Shown: positions 19,723-29,980 of the stretch, one piece after another
How positions within the stretch are numbered: the stretch's first letter is position 1
Layout: each line of letters begins with the position of its first letter
Source: Sordaria brevicollis
Lineage: Eukaryota > Ascomycota > Sordariomycetes > Sordariales > Sordariaceae
Direction of reading: 5' to 3'
DNA: 64,000 bases
Assembly (NCBI GenBank): GCA_033439795.1
Contig: JAUTDP010000002.1
Coordinates: forward strand, 3,658,001 to 3,722,000
Program-made: the position numbers and the translations under genes
Notes under the pieces: model-generated
Seen by the model: only the letters and a program-made list of their open reading frames with translations
The model's database searches: none
Told to the model about the DNA's origin: nothing

Positions 19723-20414
19723 GGGCGTGTACGTTTCACCAGTAAGTGCGCCAGTAAATAGGTTTCTGTAAATCTTGAAGGAGGTGGTTCCCGGCCACGG
19801 GGAATAGGGGCCCTACAAAGTGGAGCTTTTTTCGCCCAAGAAGTACCCTTCTGTATCTTATCTTATCGCCTTGTAAAATACCGTAACAAGGTTTGTGACG
19901 GGCTACCTTTCGGTTAGGACTAGGGTTAGGTTAGTGTTAGGGTTAGGCTAGGTTAGGGTTAGCTAGGGTTAGGGTTAGCCCCGGGGGTGCAGGGGACCGG
20001 TGAGAGGCCCCCGCGTGTGAATGGTTTCATATGCTTTCCATATGGTTGTAATATACGGTAATATTACGGCCAGTACTAGTAGTACTTTTTGGTCGTCCAA
20101 ATTGGGAATTTCTAGGGCCCCTAATTACCCAGCCCGTGGTTCCCGTGAGGTACTTCGAGTTAATTGGGTTAATTTCTTACCAAAGTCACTCGTCTGGCGT
20201 ATCTTCTAACAATTTCTCGCGATTTACTGGCCCGTTTTTGGTCTTATCGGACAGCTTACTCCACTATATCGGATACACGCCGTCTGGTTGGTCCAAAAAG
20301 TCTTGGCGGGGCAAATTTACTAACGGTTGTTTCCTCACCTTCAAAGGTCCGGAAGTACCATCCAACTTCCCAAATTATTTACTGACGCTATTTACTGTTG
20401 TAACGTACACGCCC
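19723..20414. mobile_element. Non-autonomous DNA transposon with terminal inverted repeats (PIF/Harbinger-like)
   Basis: The two ends are inverted copies. The outermost 13 bases, GGGCGTGTACGTT, are identical, and similarity continues for about 38 bases with a few substitutions and one gap. Both sides are flanked by TAA (19720-19722 and 20415-20417), a 3-bp target duplication. A 3-bp TWA duplication with GGG-starting ends is typical of the PIF/Harbinger superfamily. Sub-terminal copies of CAGTAAAT or close variants occur at both ends in inverted orientation (near 19738, 19751, 20220, 20384 and 20394). A second inverted pair, CCACGGG with AGGGGCCCTA, lies inside (19794-19815 against 20114-20137). 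No transposase frame exists in the 692 bp, so it would move only with a helper. The superfamily is inferred; the repeats and duplication are directly visible. Confidence 0.75.
19912..19978 (+). repeat. Degenerate interstitial telomere-type TTAGGG array
   Basis: About eleven copies or partial copies of GGTTAG or TTAGGG with interruptions (GGACTA, GTTAGT, GGCTAG, AGCTAG). TTAGGG is the telomere repeat of Neurospora and most filamentous fungi. The array lies within the inverted-repeat element, about 190 bases from its left end. Confidence 0.85.
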
Positions 20415-22221
20415 TAACTCCAACAACCGCGCTTTCGTACCTCCAAAACGCCTCATTGGGATGAAGCACTGCTTTTGTGAGACAGACACGCCCTGTGTTG
20501 CGGGTACGCTTCTCGGATGAAATGTATTGGAATCCATCAGATGGATCTCTCTTCACTCAGATTTGAGGGTGAATGGCCATGATACTGTCTGACTATGCCA
20601 TGACATGCCTCTTTCCAACAGCACTTGAGTTGATAGATTACTAGCGAAAGTGCGTATGCGCATGACAGATATCGTTCAAGATCCTTCGTCTTGTGGTCTG
20701 GTCGCGATATATGTTCGCATATATTCTTGTGTAAGTAAAGTTTAAGACGAACATATAAATAATCAATTTTGGACCCCTCCCACTCCCTTAACCGATTGTT
20801 CTCTTCCCGTCCTTACCTATCCGAACTAACCTTAATTATTTTGTCCATCAACATGTCATGTCTTCTTTGGCGCGGAACTCCTTTGTTTCCCTCGAAGCAA
20901 CCGCTCGTTTTCAGTACTGTATCGTCCCTTCAGTTCAGTTGTTCGTACATACTGCTTTGGTTGTTGTCCCCTTTGGTCCTATACTGTACTCAATAGTCAT
21001 CAATGGCATCTTTCCACCAGTTTCCATGAATACCCGCCGACCCTCCGCATCCGCCTCCGTTTCTTGTAAGGCTAGTCGTCGCCGTCGAAGGTTGCATATC
21101 TTTAGGTAGCCCTGGCCTTGTCCCTTGCCCAGGGGGGCGGCGGCTTCACGGCAAAGGTAAGCCTTTGGGTTTGGGAGACTTGTCACTTATCACCCCACTA
21201 ATAAACAGGGGATGGGCGATCGCCCCTCGCCGCTGTGAAGCTGGAAGGGGTGAAAGAAAGCAAAAGTTTCCATTCCAATCTTCGAACAACACATGTCATG
21301 TCAGATCTTTCGCGATATCATCTTCACCTAGTACAGCGGTTTTGCCTCCCGTTGTGAACAGCGTGGCATCTTCTTCTTCACTACAAACACAGTCATATAC
21401 TAGTAACAGGCAGACAAAAGTCAATGGTGATATTCCGAAACACGAGGAAAACCAAATGACTGACTCATTGTCGTCGTTTGTTGTCATTGATGAGATAAAC
21501 AGCAAAAAGCGGACGAAAGAAAGGAAGGGAAAATGAACACTGGATTGGTCCAAGTTTAACACCTGTAGCGAAGGGAGGAAAAGTATACCCCCCCCTGGCA
21601 ACCCCCTTGCATTCAGCGCTTGCGGCTGCCGGTGCGGCTCTTCTGCCTCCATTCAGTACTTCCAGTCTTGGAAGTGGACAAGTTGGCATTTTTGACATTT
21701 GGTGATCCGGGGGATTTACGGACCTTCTAACCGTGTGTTTGATGCTCTGACAATTGGCCATGTATTTTGAACCCTTTTGAAAATATCCATTGTCTTGGTC
21801 GCATCGATTGTCGATGTCAGCTGGACTGTCAGCATATCCAAGTGTCTGGAAGCTTTCGTATTCACAGACAGGGCCGAAGTTACTAGGAGGTGATCGAATC
21901 TTCCATCATTATTTTGTAGCGAGCTGAGTTCCCACCCAAATGCTGCTGATAAGATAAGGGATTTGACTTTAAGCGAAAGCTGGCATCAACGTCACAGTCA
22001 AGGGAACCTTTTTTGGGCTTCTCCAACTCCCATGTGTTTCAATTGCGGGGTGCAGGGATACCAGGAGGAAGGACAGAAAGGTCCATCGATGTCCACATGC
22101 ACGACAAGCGTACCGACCTGACCTGTACATACTTCAACAGGGAGTGGTACAAAGTGAAATTCCTCAGCCTCGAAATGTCCCATCTCCTTCCGCTATCTCC
22201 GACCGCTGGCTTTTTCACTTC
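20415..22221. other. Intergenic region between the element and HBS1
   Basis: No gene I can support in 1.8 kb. Frames present lack recognisable domains or splice support. A 10-base inverted repeat (TATATGTTCG at 20708 with its complement at 20748) borders a short AT-rich stretch. The last few hundred bases are the 3' region of HBS1. Confidence 0.5.
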
Positions 22222-24800
22222 TTACTCCAACAATCCTGCTGCCACCGTTTGGCCACCACTCCTCAGCACCACCCTCTGTCCTGCCTCCAGCGGCACCTTT
22301 GAGTGCAGCGTGACCCTAACCCTCGAAACCGTTCCTGGCTTCACAATCATTGGCTTTTTCTTGGTCACCTTGCCCGTCACCTTGTCTAGGATGGCATCGA
22401 TAGCCTCAATCTTTCCGGCCGCGTGGAGTCTTCCCCTGTGCACGTCCACTTGCATGGGCATCAGGATGTCAAACGCCAGAGCCTTGAGAGTGAACGTGTC
22501 CACGCATTGAATTGGCTTAGCAGGGTCGCATACGATATCTCCAACGCGCACGTGAATGGCATCGATGTTGCTGAGGTGAAGGATTACATTCTGTCCGGCA
22601 ACGGCCCAGTCGGCTGGTTCTCCGTCGTCAACCTGAAGGGATTTGACGTAGGCCTTCTCGCCGCTCGGCTGCACCAGAAGCGCGTCGCCCATTTGCAACG
22701 AGCCCGCGTCAATGCGGCCGGTGATGGATATGGGACTCTGAGGTGTGCGCATAACCTCCGAGATTGTCATCCGTAGGGGCTTGGCCAATGCCCTGGCGCT
22801 TGGTTCCGAAGCCTCGAGCTCCTCCACCAGAGTGTTTCCTGTATACCAAGACGCTGCCGGATCCGTGGTCCTTCGTACAAGGTTGTCGCCGTGGAGGCCT
22901 GATACTGGTACAAATGCGATGTTCTTGGGCTGGAACCCGGTGGCTGTCAAGAATCCTGATACTTGGTGCTTGATCTCGTCGAATCTTTCTTGAGACCAGT
23001 TGACCGTGTCGAGCTTGTTGACGGCCACGATAATCCTCGAGACACCCATGCTGCGAATGAGAAGAGAATGCTCTCTGGTTTGACCCTTGAGGCCGGACTC
23101 GAAAGCTCCTGTGCTTGCATCGATGACCAGGATCGCAAAGTCTGCCTGACTGGCGCCAGCGATCATGTTGGGAATGAAATCCCGATGACCAGGAGCATCA
23201 AGAATAGTAAACGATGTAGTTTCTGTCTCAAAGCGATTGGTAGCAATGTCGATGGTGACGCCTCTGCTACGCTCCTCGTGTCGTTGATCCAATACCCAGG
23301 CAAGAGCAAAAGACGTCTTGCCGATCTTCTCTGCTTCTTTCCGAAGCTTGTCGACAGTTCGCTGGTCGACAACGTTGAGGTCCAATAACAACCGACCCAT
23401 CATTGTGCTCTTGCCGGCATCAACATGGCCGACTACCACAAAGCTGGCAGTCTTTTTGCCCTTCTGCTTCTCAAACTCGGAGAGGACATTAAGGTTGCGG
23501 CTCTTTGGTAGAGGCGTGTCGTCTATCTTGAGCTGGTTGACTTGGCTGGTGACGCCATCTGCGGAAGATGACCCCTTTTTGCTCGACTGGGCGTTTGCAG
23601 ACTTCTTTCCGGCTGTGGCGACTATTAGTGACCGCGTTAGTGCTTTTTCTTTCCCGTGAGCGAACCTTTCGCCTGAGCCGCAAGCACCACGTCATCTGGG
23701 CTGGGTTTGCCAAATGCTTCCGGGGAATACGAAGAAATCGTCATGTATGGTAGGGTGAACATTTCGCGAGGTTTGCGTTTGGGACTGTCCGATAGGGGGC
23801 CGAAGAGAGTTGACGCAAAAGCAGACGGTTCGGCTTTTGGCGGTGCCACCACCACTTCTGGCTCGATCGGGGCATCCTCCTGGAGCACGCTAGGAGTTGA
23901 GTCCGGCGCTTGAGCTTGAGGAGGTTCGGGTCTTGTGGGCTCCGCCATGGTGAGAGGGATGCGTCCTTGAGCAGTAGTTTCTGATGTTTTGACCCGTTTG
24001 CCGAACAAGCCAGCCAGTGGACGATTCTCCTTGGATGCTTGGTTGTCGTTGACCGTGAGCTCCGTCATCTTGGCTTGCGTTTGCTCGACTTGGACGTCTT
24101 CGGAAGCGCTCTTCTCTTCGGCTTTCTTCTTTCGCGCGGCTGCTAGCTGCTGCAGCTTGGACATCTTCGGGGGCGCTCCTGAACCTCCAAGCAGACCTCC
24201 AGGTAGCTTAGGAGGCGGTAGGAGCACCGCCTGCCGCTCGACCGGAATATTTCCCCATGGCAAATCCCGAAACAGGTGGGCAAATGACTCTTGAGAAGCA
24301 CTTGCATTGGCCGCTTGACAGGATCTTGTCAATGAGGGTTCGCGAAGAGCAGTGGGATATGACCGGCGGAGCGGAGTCGGCCAGCACGGCCCAGACCCTT
24401 TACCCAAGATGCAGGTGCCTTGCGTCCGTTGGCGACGGCACTTGACTCGCTGTTCATAAGGAAAGGAATGGTGACGGGATGGAATGAACTTACCATCTTG
24501 CTTTGGTGTGGCCTTTGGAGGAGCAGCCTTGGGCTGTTTCTTGGGAGGGTCGATGTACTTGGAAATGAGGTAGGTGATGGTCTTGTCCACGTCGAAGTAG
24601 TAGTAATAGAGTGACTCCTCTATCTGGGCTTTTGTGACTTTGGATGCCTCAACTCCAAGTGCTTCCAGCACCTGAGCTGTGCCTTCCGTCATGCGCACTT
24701 GGTCTTCTGGGCTGAGCTCCTCTTCCTCGTCCGAGTAACCATACTCGTCCTCCAGTTCTGCCTCGTAGTCAAGGTTTCGGACAGCTTGATGGCGTGACAT
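22222..24800 (-). CDS. HBS1: HBS1-type ribosome-rescue GTPase
   Basis: Hbs1 is an eRF3/EF1A-like GTPase that, with Dom34/Pelota, splits stalled ribosomes in no-go and non-stop decay in the cytosol. The HBS1 N-terminal domain (MSRHQAVRNLDYEAELEDEY and acidic EEELSPEDQ) lies in exon 1 (24494-24800). A linker carries the conserved FRDLPWGNIP and GGLLGGS...PPKMSKLQ motifs. The GTPase has its P-loop GHVDAGKST at about residues 402-410, then DAPGH and NKLD, and is followed by two beta-barrel domains. The last intron is 23622-23665 (44 nt, donor GTTCGC). The linker splicing is less certain: my best phase-consistent model has exons 24404-24449 and 23666-24324, using an AAG acceptor at 24325-24327. 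This gives 803 residues. The whole linker interval also reads through without stops. Gene identity is secure; the second and third exon boundaries are provisional. Confidence 0.92.
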
Positions 24801-25878
24801 GATGTTGATGATGACTTGTAATCAATATGCTCCGGGGTAATGGTTTTCTTCTGTGATGTAGGCTGATCGCTTAGACACAAGTGCGTCGTCGAAGTAAGAT
24901 ATGGATTTCCAGTGATGTCGCTCTGGTGGTCAAGCGATCGTTTGTTGGAAACTGAAAGAGTGACGAAAATCGCCTGAAGCCTGAGAGGAGGGCGTGACGC
25001 TCTTTTTAAAGCTGAGACAAGCCTGATTCCAACAACAGATAGCTGCCTACTTTGATCCGATCAATCAACGGTGACCGAATGGGATGAGGAAGGGAAGACT
25101 TGGGGAAAATTAAGTCTAAACGTATGAATGAATGCAATCGATGTATGTTTCGAGGTCCGATATGTTTGCGGCAGTTCGGTCGTGAAGCATCAAACTTACA
25201 GAGCCCGTCACCTCACGTTGTTGTTGAATGACATGAAAGACCCAAGTTGCCGCGACGGGATGAAGCTCCAGGCGACTGCAGGTGCGGCGCGAGCAATCAA
25301 GGTACTGTACTGCCCCGCCACGGCCTTGGATTGTGCCGGTTGACCCCACCAAAATAGCGTCACATAAGCTCTGGCGGTGAAAGTTCACTTGGTGAGGCCT
25401 AAGCGTTTTACTACGCGCGGGACTTAAAAGCAGGCTCCTATCCACTTATGCCAGAAGTTCTCATCGGACCCTTGCCAGCTGGCTTTCCCTGTCACTGCCG
25501 GACAGCTTTTCAAAAGCACACTGCAGCACAGCACAGCACAGCAAGTGGATGGAAAGTAGAACGCCAAGAATCAACGGCTATCGGTGGAGCTGACCGCCTT
25601 GCTGTTGGCGGGGCGTCTTCGTGGAAGCTGGGCTCAATTTTTTGAGATTGGTGTAGGGAGAGGTGCCTGCCAGCACGCGGAGGTCACAGTCGCAGAGAGC
25701 TCCTGTCTGGCACCCATTCCACCAGTGTTCAACAACAACACCATTCAAACCCAATCCCTTTCACCACGTAACCGCAACCACCCCGACCGTCACGCCGAAG
25801 CTCTACGAGGTCGACCACATAATCAAACAATAATATAGTGATTGCACATTACCGGCCGCAGTCGTAATATTGCCCAAG
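24801..25878. promoter_or_regulatory. Divergent promoter region between HBS1 and CCT5
   Basis: HBS1 runs left and CCT5 runs right from this 1.1-kb region, so it must contain both promoters. No gene is seen inside. A short CAGCA pentamer repeat (about four units, 25524-25543) is present. I see no TATA box for either gene. Confidence 0.55.
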
Positions 25879-27868
25879 ATGGCGTTGAGTATGTCTCTTC
25901 AGCCCCTCCTTTAACCCCCCTTTAAGCACCCCTCCCCGCTTCTCGGAATAGCTTCCAGACACCGCATCGTCCACCGAACCGTGTCAGCATTACTAACTTT
26001 GAGATGTCTAGACTTGGATTTGTCGAATGGTATGCCGCCACCCTTTTAGTTCTCCGTCGACCTTTCCGATCCCATGCCGGTCGAACATGCTAACGCCTCC
26101 CGCCAAACAGCGGTGATGATGAAGGATGAGCAGGGCCGTCCTCTCATTGTTGTTAGAGAGTTAGTCCCCCCTTTTCGCCGACATTTTGAGCGATGGCGTT
26201 ACGGCACGACTCTAACACAACCTCTACCACTGCAGTCAGGGAAAGAAGAAGAGGCAATACGGAAACGAAGCCGTCAAAAACCACATTCTCGCCGCCAGAA
26301 CCGTCGCAAACATCGTCAAGACTTCCCTAGGACCTCGTGGCCTCGACAAGATCCTCATCTCCCCCGACGGCGATATCACAGTGACCAACGATGGCGCGAC
26401 CATTCTACAACAAATGGAGATCACAAATCATATTGCCAAGCTACTAGTCGAGCTCTCCAAGTCCCAGGATGACGAGATCGGTGATGGTACCACAGGTGTC
26501 GTTGTGCTTGCTGGCGCGCTGCTCGAGCAGGCGGCAGAGCTTATTGACAAGGGCATCCACCCCATCAGAATCGCCGACGGTTACGACCAAGCTTGCGACA
26601 TTGCCGTGGCCGAGCTTGACAAGATTGCCGATACCATCGAGTTTAGCAAGGAGGACACCACCAACCTGGTCAAGGTCGCGAGGACAAGTTTGGGTAGCAA
26701 GATCGTCTCCAAGGCCCACGACCAATTCGCCAACATTGCCGTCGATGCCGTTCTCTCCGTTGCCGACCTGGAGCGCAAGGATGTCGATTTCGAGCTTATC
26801 AAGGTGGACGGCAAGGTTGGAGGTGCTCTTGAGGATTCTCTCCTCGTCAAGGGTGTTATTGTCGACAAGGACTTCTCTCACCCCCAGATGCCTTCCGAGG
26901 TCAGAGACGCCAAGATTGCCATTCTCACATGCGCCTTCGAGCCCCCCAAGCCCAAGACCAAGCACAGGCTCGACATTACCAGCGTTGAAGAGTTCAAGAA
27001 GCTACAGACCTACGAGCGCGAGAAATTTATCGAGATGATCCAGCAAATAAAGGACACCGGTGCCAACCTGGCCATCTGCCAGTGGGGTTTCGATGATGAG
27101 GCGAACCACTTGCTCCTTCAGAACGGCCTTCCTGCCGTCCGATGGGTCGGTGGTCCCGAGATTGAGCTTATTGCGATCGCAACAAACGGTCGCATTGTTC
27201 CTCGTTTCGAGGATCTCAAGCCCGAGAAGCTCGGTTCCGCTGGCGTTGTTCGCGAGATGACCTTCGGCACAACAAGGGAGAAGATGCTCGTGATTGAGGA
27301 GTGCGCCAACACCAGGGCCGTGACTGTCTTCGTCAGGGGTAGCAACAAGATGGTAAGCGATGAGGCCCGTGAAAACTATCCAAGGTCTTTGCTAACTCGT
27401 ATCACCTAGATCATTGATGAGGCTAAGCGTTCTCTCCACGACGCTCTCTGCGTCGTGCGCAACCTTGTTCGTGACAACCGCGTTGTCTACGGTGGTGGTT
27501 CCGCCGAGATTGCCTGCAGCTTGGCCGTTGAGGATGCTGCTGTCAAGTCTCCTGGCCTCGAGCAGTACGCCATGCGTGCCTTCGCCGATGCTCTCGACAC
27601 CATTCCCATGACTCTTGCCGAGAACAGCGGTCTCAACCCCATCGCCACCCTTGCCGAGGTCAAGTCCCAGCAGGTCAAGGATCCTGCTGGTCGTGGCCGT
27701 CTTGGTGTTGACTGCATGGGCCGCGGCTCGAACAACATGAAGGAGGCCTTTGTCATCGATCCTCTTATTGGCAAGAGGCAGCAGCTCATGCTTGCGACGC
27801 AGCTCTGCAGAATGATTCTCAAGATCAACAACGTCATTGTCTCTGGGTCTGGCGAGGATGATTATTAA
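25879..27868 (+). CDS. CCT5: T-complex protein 1 subunit epsilon (CCT5)
   Basis: One of eight subunits of the cytosolic chaperonin TRiC/CCT, which folds actin, tubulin and WD40 proteins using ATP. Five exons: 25879-25888, 26012-26029, 26111-26159, 26236-27352 and 27410-27868. They give 550 residues, the usual family length. The first two coding exons are only 10 and 18 nt. Branch sites are clear (TACTAAC at 25991, GCTAAC at 26099 and 27391). ATP-site motifs are intact: SLGPRGLDK (56-64), NDGATIL (77-83) and GDGTTG (108-113). Runs such as [20 protein letters not shown] and [13 protein letters not shown] match CCT5 rather than other subunits. The 57-nt last intron is a multiple of three without a stop, so retention would add 19 residues. 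Identification is secure. Confidence 0.97.
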
Positions 27869-28394
27869 GCGGGGAGCGAAGAGGAGAGGTGGATGCGTGG
27901 TGTATAAGGAAAGGGGCAAACCCCATGCAACCAGCGGTTGTTTCCCTTGGGAGAATCATGTTTTGGGCGTTTGGCATCAACCGAGCTAAAAAGAATTATC
28001 GGAATTCAAGATGAGATCTTGTAGGAATATCATGGTTGTAATGACCGCTTGGTTCAGACCATGCAACGCATATAGAAGTACTTGTAGATACCAAAAACAA
28101 GATGTGTGAAGACAAAAGTGTCAAGGCAAAAGATAAGTCCCTGCAGCACATACAGATACCTGCCCACCCCGCCCTGTCTGGTGCGTTTCTTGCCCCTGCA
28201 TCAACGCACATCTGATCAACTCGCAGTTTTGGTTACTCGAACACAACTTCACGCTACTATATCATCATCAATCATCCATTGTAACAACTAACAACTTCAT
28301 CAACATCTCCATCACTGCCATTACTGCCATTGTTTCTACCTCCGCGACCCCTCCCATTCAATCTCCGCCGCTTTCCTTCCTCGTTTCCGTAAAG
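27869..28394. other. Intergenic spacer
   Basis: It holds the CCT5 3' region and a CT/CA-rich stretch (28250-28394) resembling a fungal leader for the candidate gene that follows. No other feature seen. Confidence 0.45.
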
Positions 28395-29176
28395 ATGGAT
28401 TTCGCATACGACCCGGGACTTTCATACAGGCAGCTCAACATTCTTTGGGCGGCCTTTAGGGCTGAGGTGTCTTACAACAAGTCTCTACCGGGGCTGTCAA
28501 AGCCAAACTGGAGCGCTCATAGGATGTGACTGCGCTCCATTCATGCGAGGCTCTAGTGTTCCGCACACGTATTCCGAAGTTATACCCTTTCAGACTCTGT
28601 CCTTCACTACCGTCATATGCCTTGGCCAGACTCACTTTATCATTCCCAAAGGTAGGCGGGAAGCTGAGTGGGCTCGCATTTGCAAAGACAACAATGTGGT
28701 GGCTTCTCGACGGAAGTATCTTTGAGATCATTATGAGAATCCATGGCGGAGAACTCGATACTTGGCCTAATACCCTCAACTACCACAAAATTGGACTCCA
28801 AACGAACATGGTGTGGTCCGTTACATGGCAACTATGGAGGACTGTCTGGCTCAGTGCGGGTATCAAGGCACTCGATGATAGCCCTGAGGCTACTTATGCC
28901 ATCTCCTTGATCCCTTCTCAATTAACAACTCCCTATTTTATCTTTATGTTTTCACGTTTAGGACAACTACGCATGGGTGATATTAACCACGCTAGGAGCG
29001 CTAAGTCAACAAACAAACCCATATTGAATTGTACGACGAGCTGTCGCTTACGATCCAACCAAGCAACGTTCCGAAACAATCACCCAATCGGTTTCACAAA
29101 GAACCCGACCTCTCGACCCCCAATCCCCCACCGTTTCACCATTCACCTGGCCTCAAACCCGCAACTTCTTGTGTAG
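28395..29176 (+). CDS. Candidate spliced hypothetical gene, about 237 aa
   Basis: Weakly supported. A leader-like region precedes an ATG in good context (AAAGATGG). The first frame (MDFAYDPGLSYRQLNILWAA onward) closes after 44 codons. Removing an intron at 28526-28593 (donor GTGACT, acceptor CCCTTTCAG) would join it in phase to a longer frame. That frame contains LSGLAFAKTTMWWLLDGSIF and WPNTLNYHKIGLQTN, which reads like real protein, and it stops at 29176. The donor is off-consensus and no clear branch site is seen. Alternatives are a 44-residue protein, or a decaying gene with a frameshift. No family recognised. Confidence 0.3.
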
Positions 29177-29980
29177 CCTGGCAAATAGCTTGCCGCTCAT
29201 GAAAATCGAGACATCAAGCTCCTTGCTGTCCTCGTGTCGATTGTTGTTTGCAGAAAAGACAACCCCCCAGTTCTGATGCCGTGGTTCGTCAAGCTCGCCA
29301 AGACCGAGCGCGTCTCTTGAGCCTCAGGGGTAATTTACGACTTTCCCAAAAGGGCCGTTTCTTGCACTCTGATTGGTCACTCCTCGACCAATCCATATGT
29401 TAGACACTGTCCAGGGGTTACTGAGTCCTGACAGCCTCAACCAACGACGACGACGAACAGATGGGTGGTCGGGTGGCTGATGTCTGGTTCTGCTGTGATA
29501 GTCGCCAATGGCAAGTTCTAGGCGGTATTCGCATCATGGCTTCTTATCTGGTGGCGCAAGAACGGTCTTTTTGGACTTGGAATGGTTCAACTGCCATTTG
29601 TCCATTTCCCGGAGATCTGAAGATGTTGAAGATATTAGGGGGTGGGTGGCACACATTCTGGATGGTTTCTATGGGTGTGATACCATGCCCTCAAGAAGGA
29701 GGTCGCTGATAGGTCAATGGGGAGAGGATGGCAAGCTTTCGCTCAGCTGGGACAATACAGCTTCTATATCCTGAAGCCCCCCCAAGCCCAGTTTGAACAG
29801 TGTGCGGTGAGCCCCCATCGCTTTTTCAATCCCTCCTCTGTCTCTGTCTTGATAGAACCCGCAGAGATTCTCATGACTTTGGCTTGGAATCTTGGCGGTG
29901 TCCCTCTTTAGGTTCTTCTTTGGAAGTTCCTTTTCCCCTTGCTGGTTTGGTCGTCATCTTTTATCTGTCTGCATCCAACA
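29177..29980. other. Intergenic spacer upstream of the esterase
   Basis: No gene seen in 0.8 kb. The last 150 bases are T- and C-rich and are the probable esterase leader. Confidence 0.5.

Noticed and set aside
19881..19893. CGTAACAAGGTTT, matching the conserved 3' end of 18S rRNA
   Set aside because: The identity stops at 13 bases and neither flank continues as rDNA. It is probably chance, though its position just before the telomere-like array made it worth noting.
20053..20066. TAATATTAC nonanucleotide, identical to the replication nick site of geminivirus-like circular DNA viruses
   Set aside because: It sits in a short palindrome inside the inverted-repeat element, with no Rep gene or stem-loop of the right form. 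One chance match to a 9-mer is expected at about this frequency.
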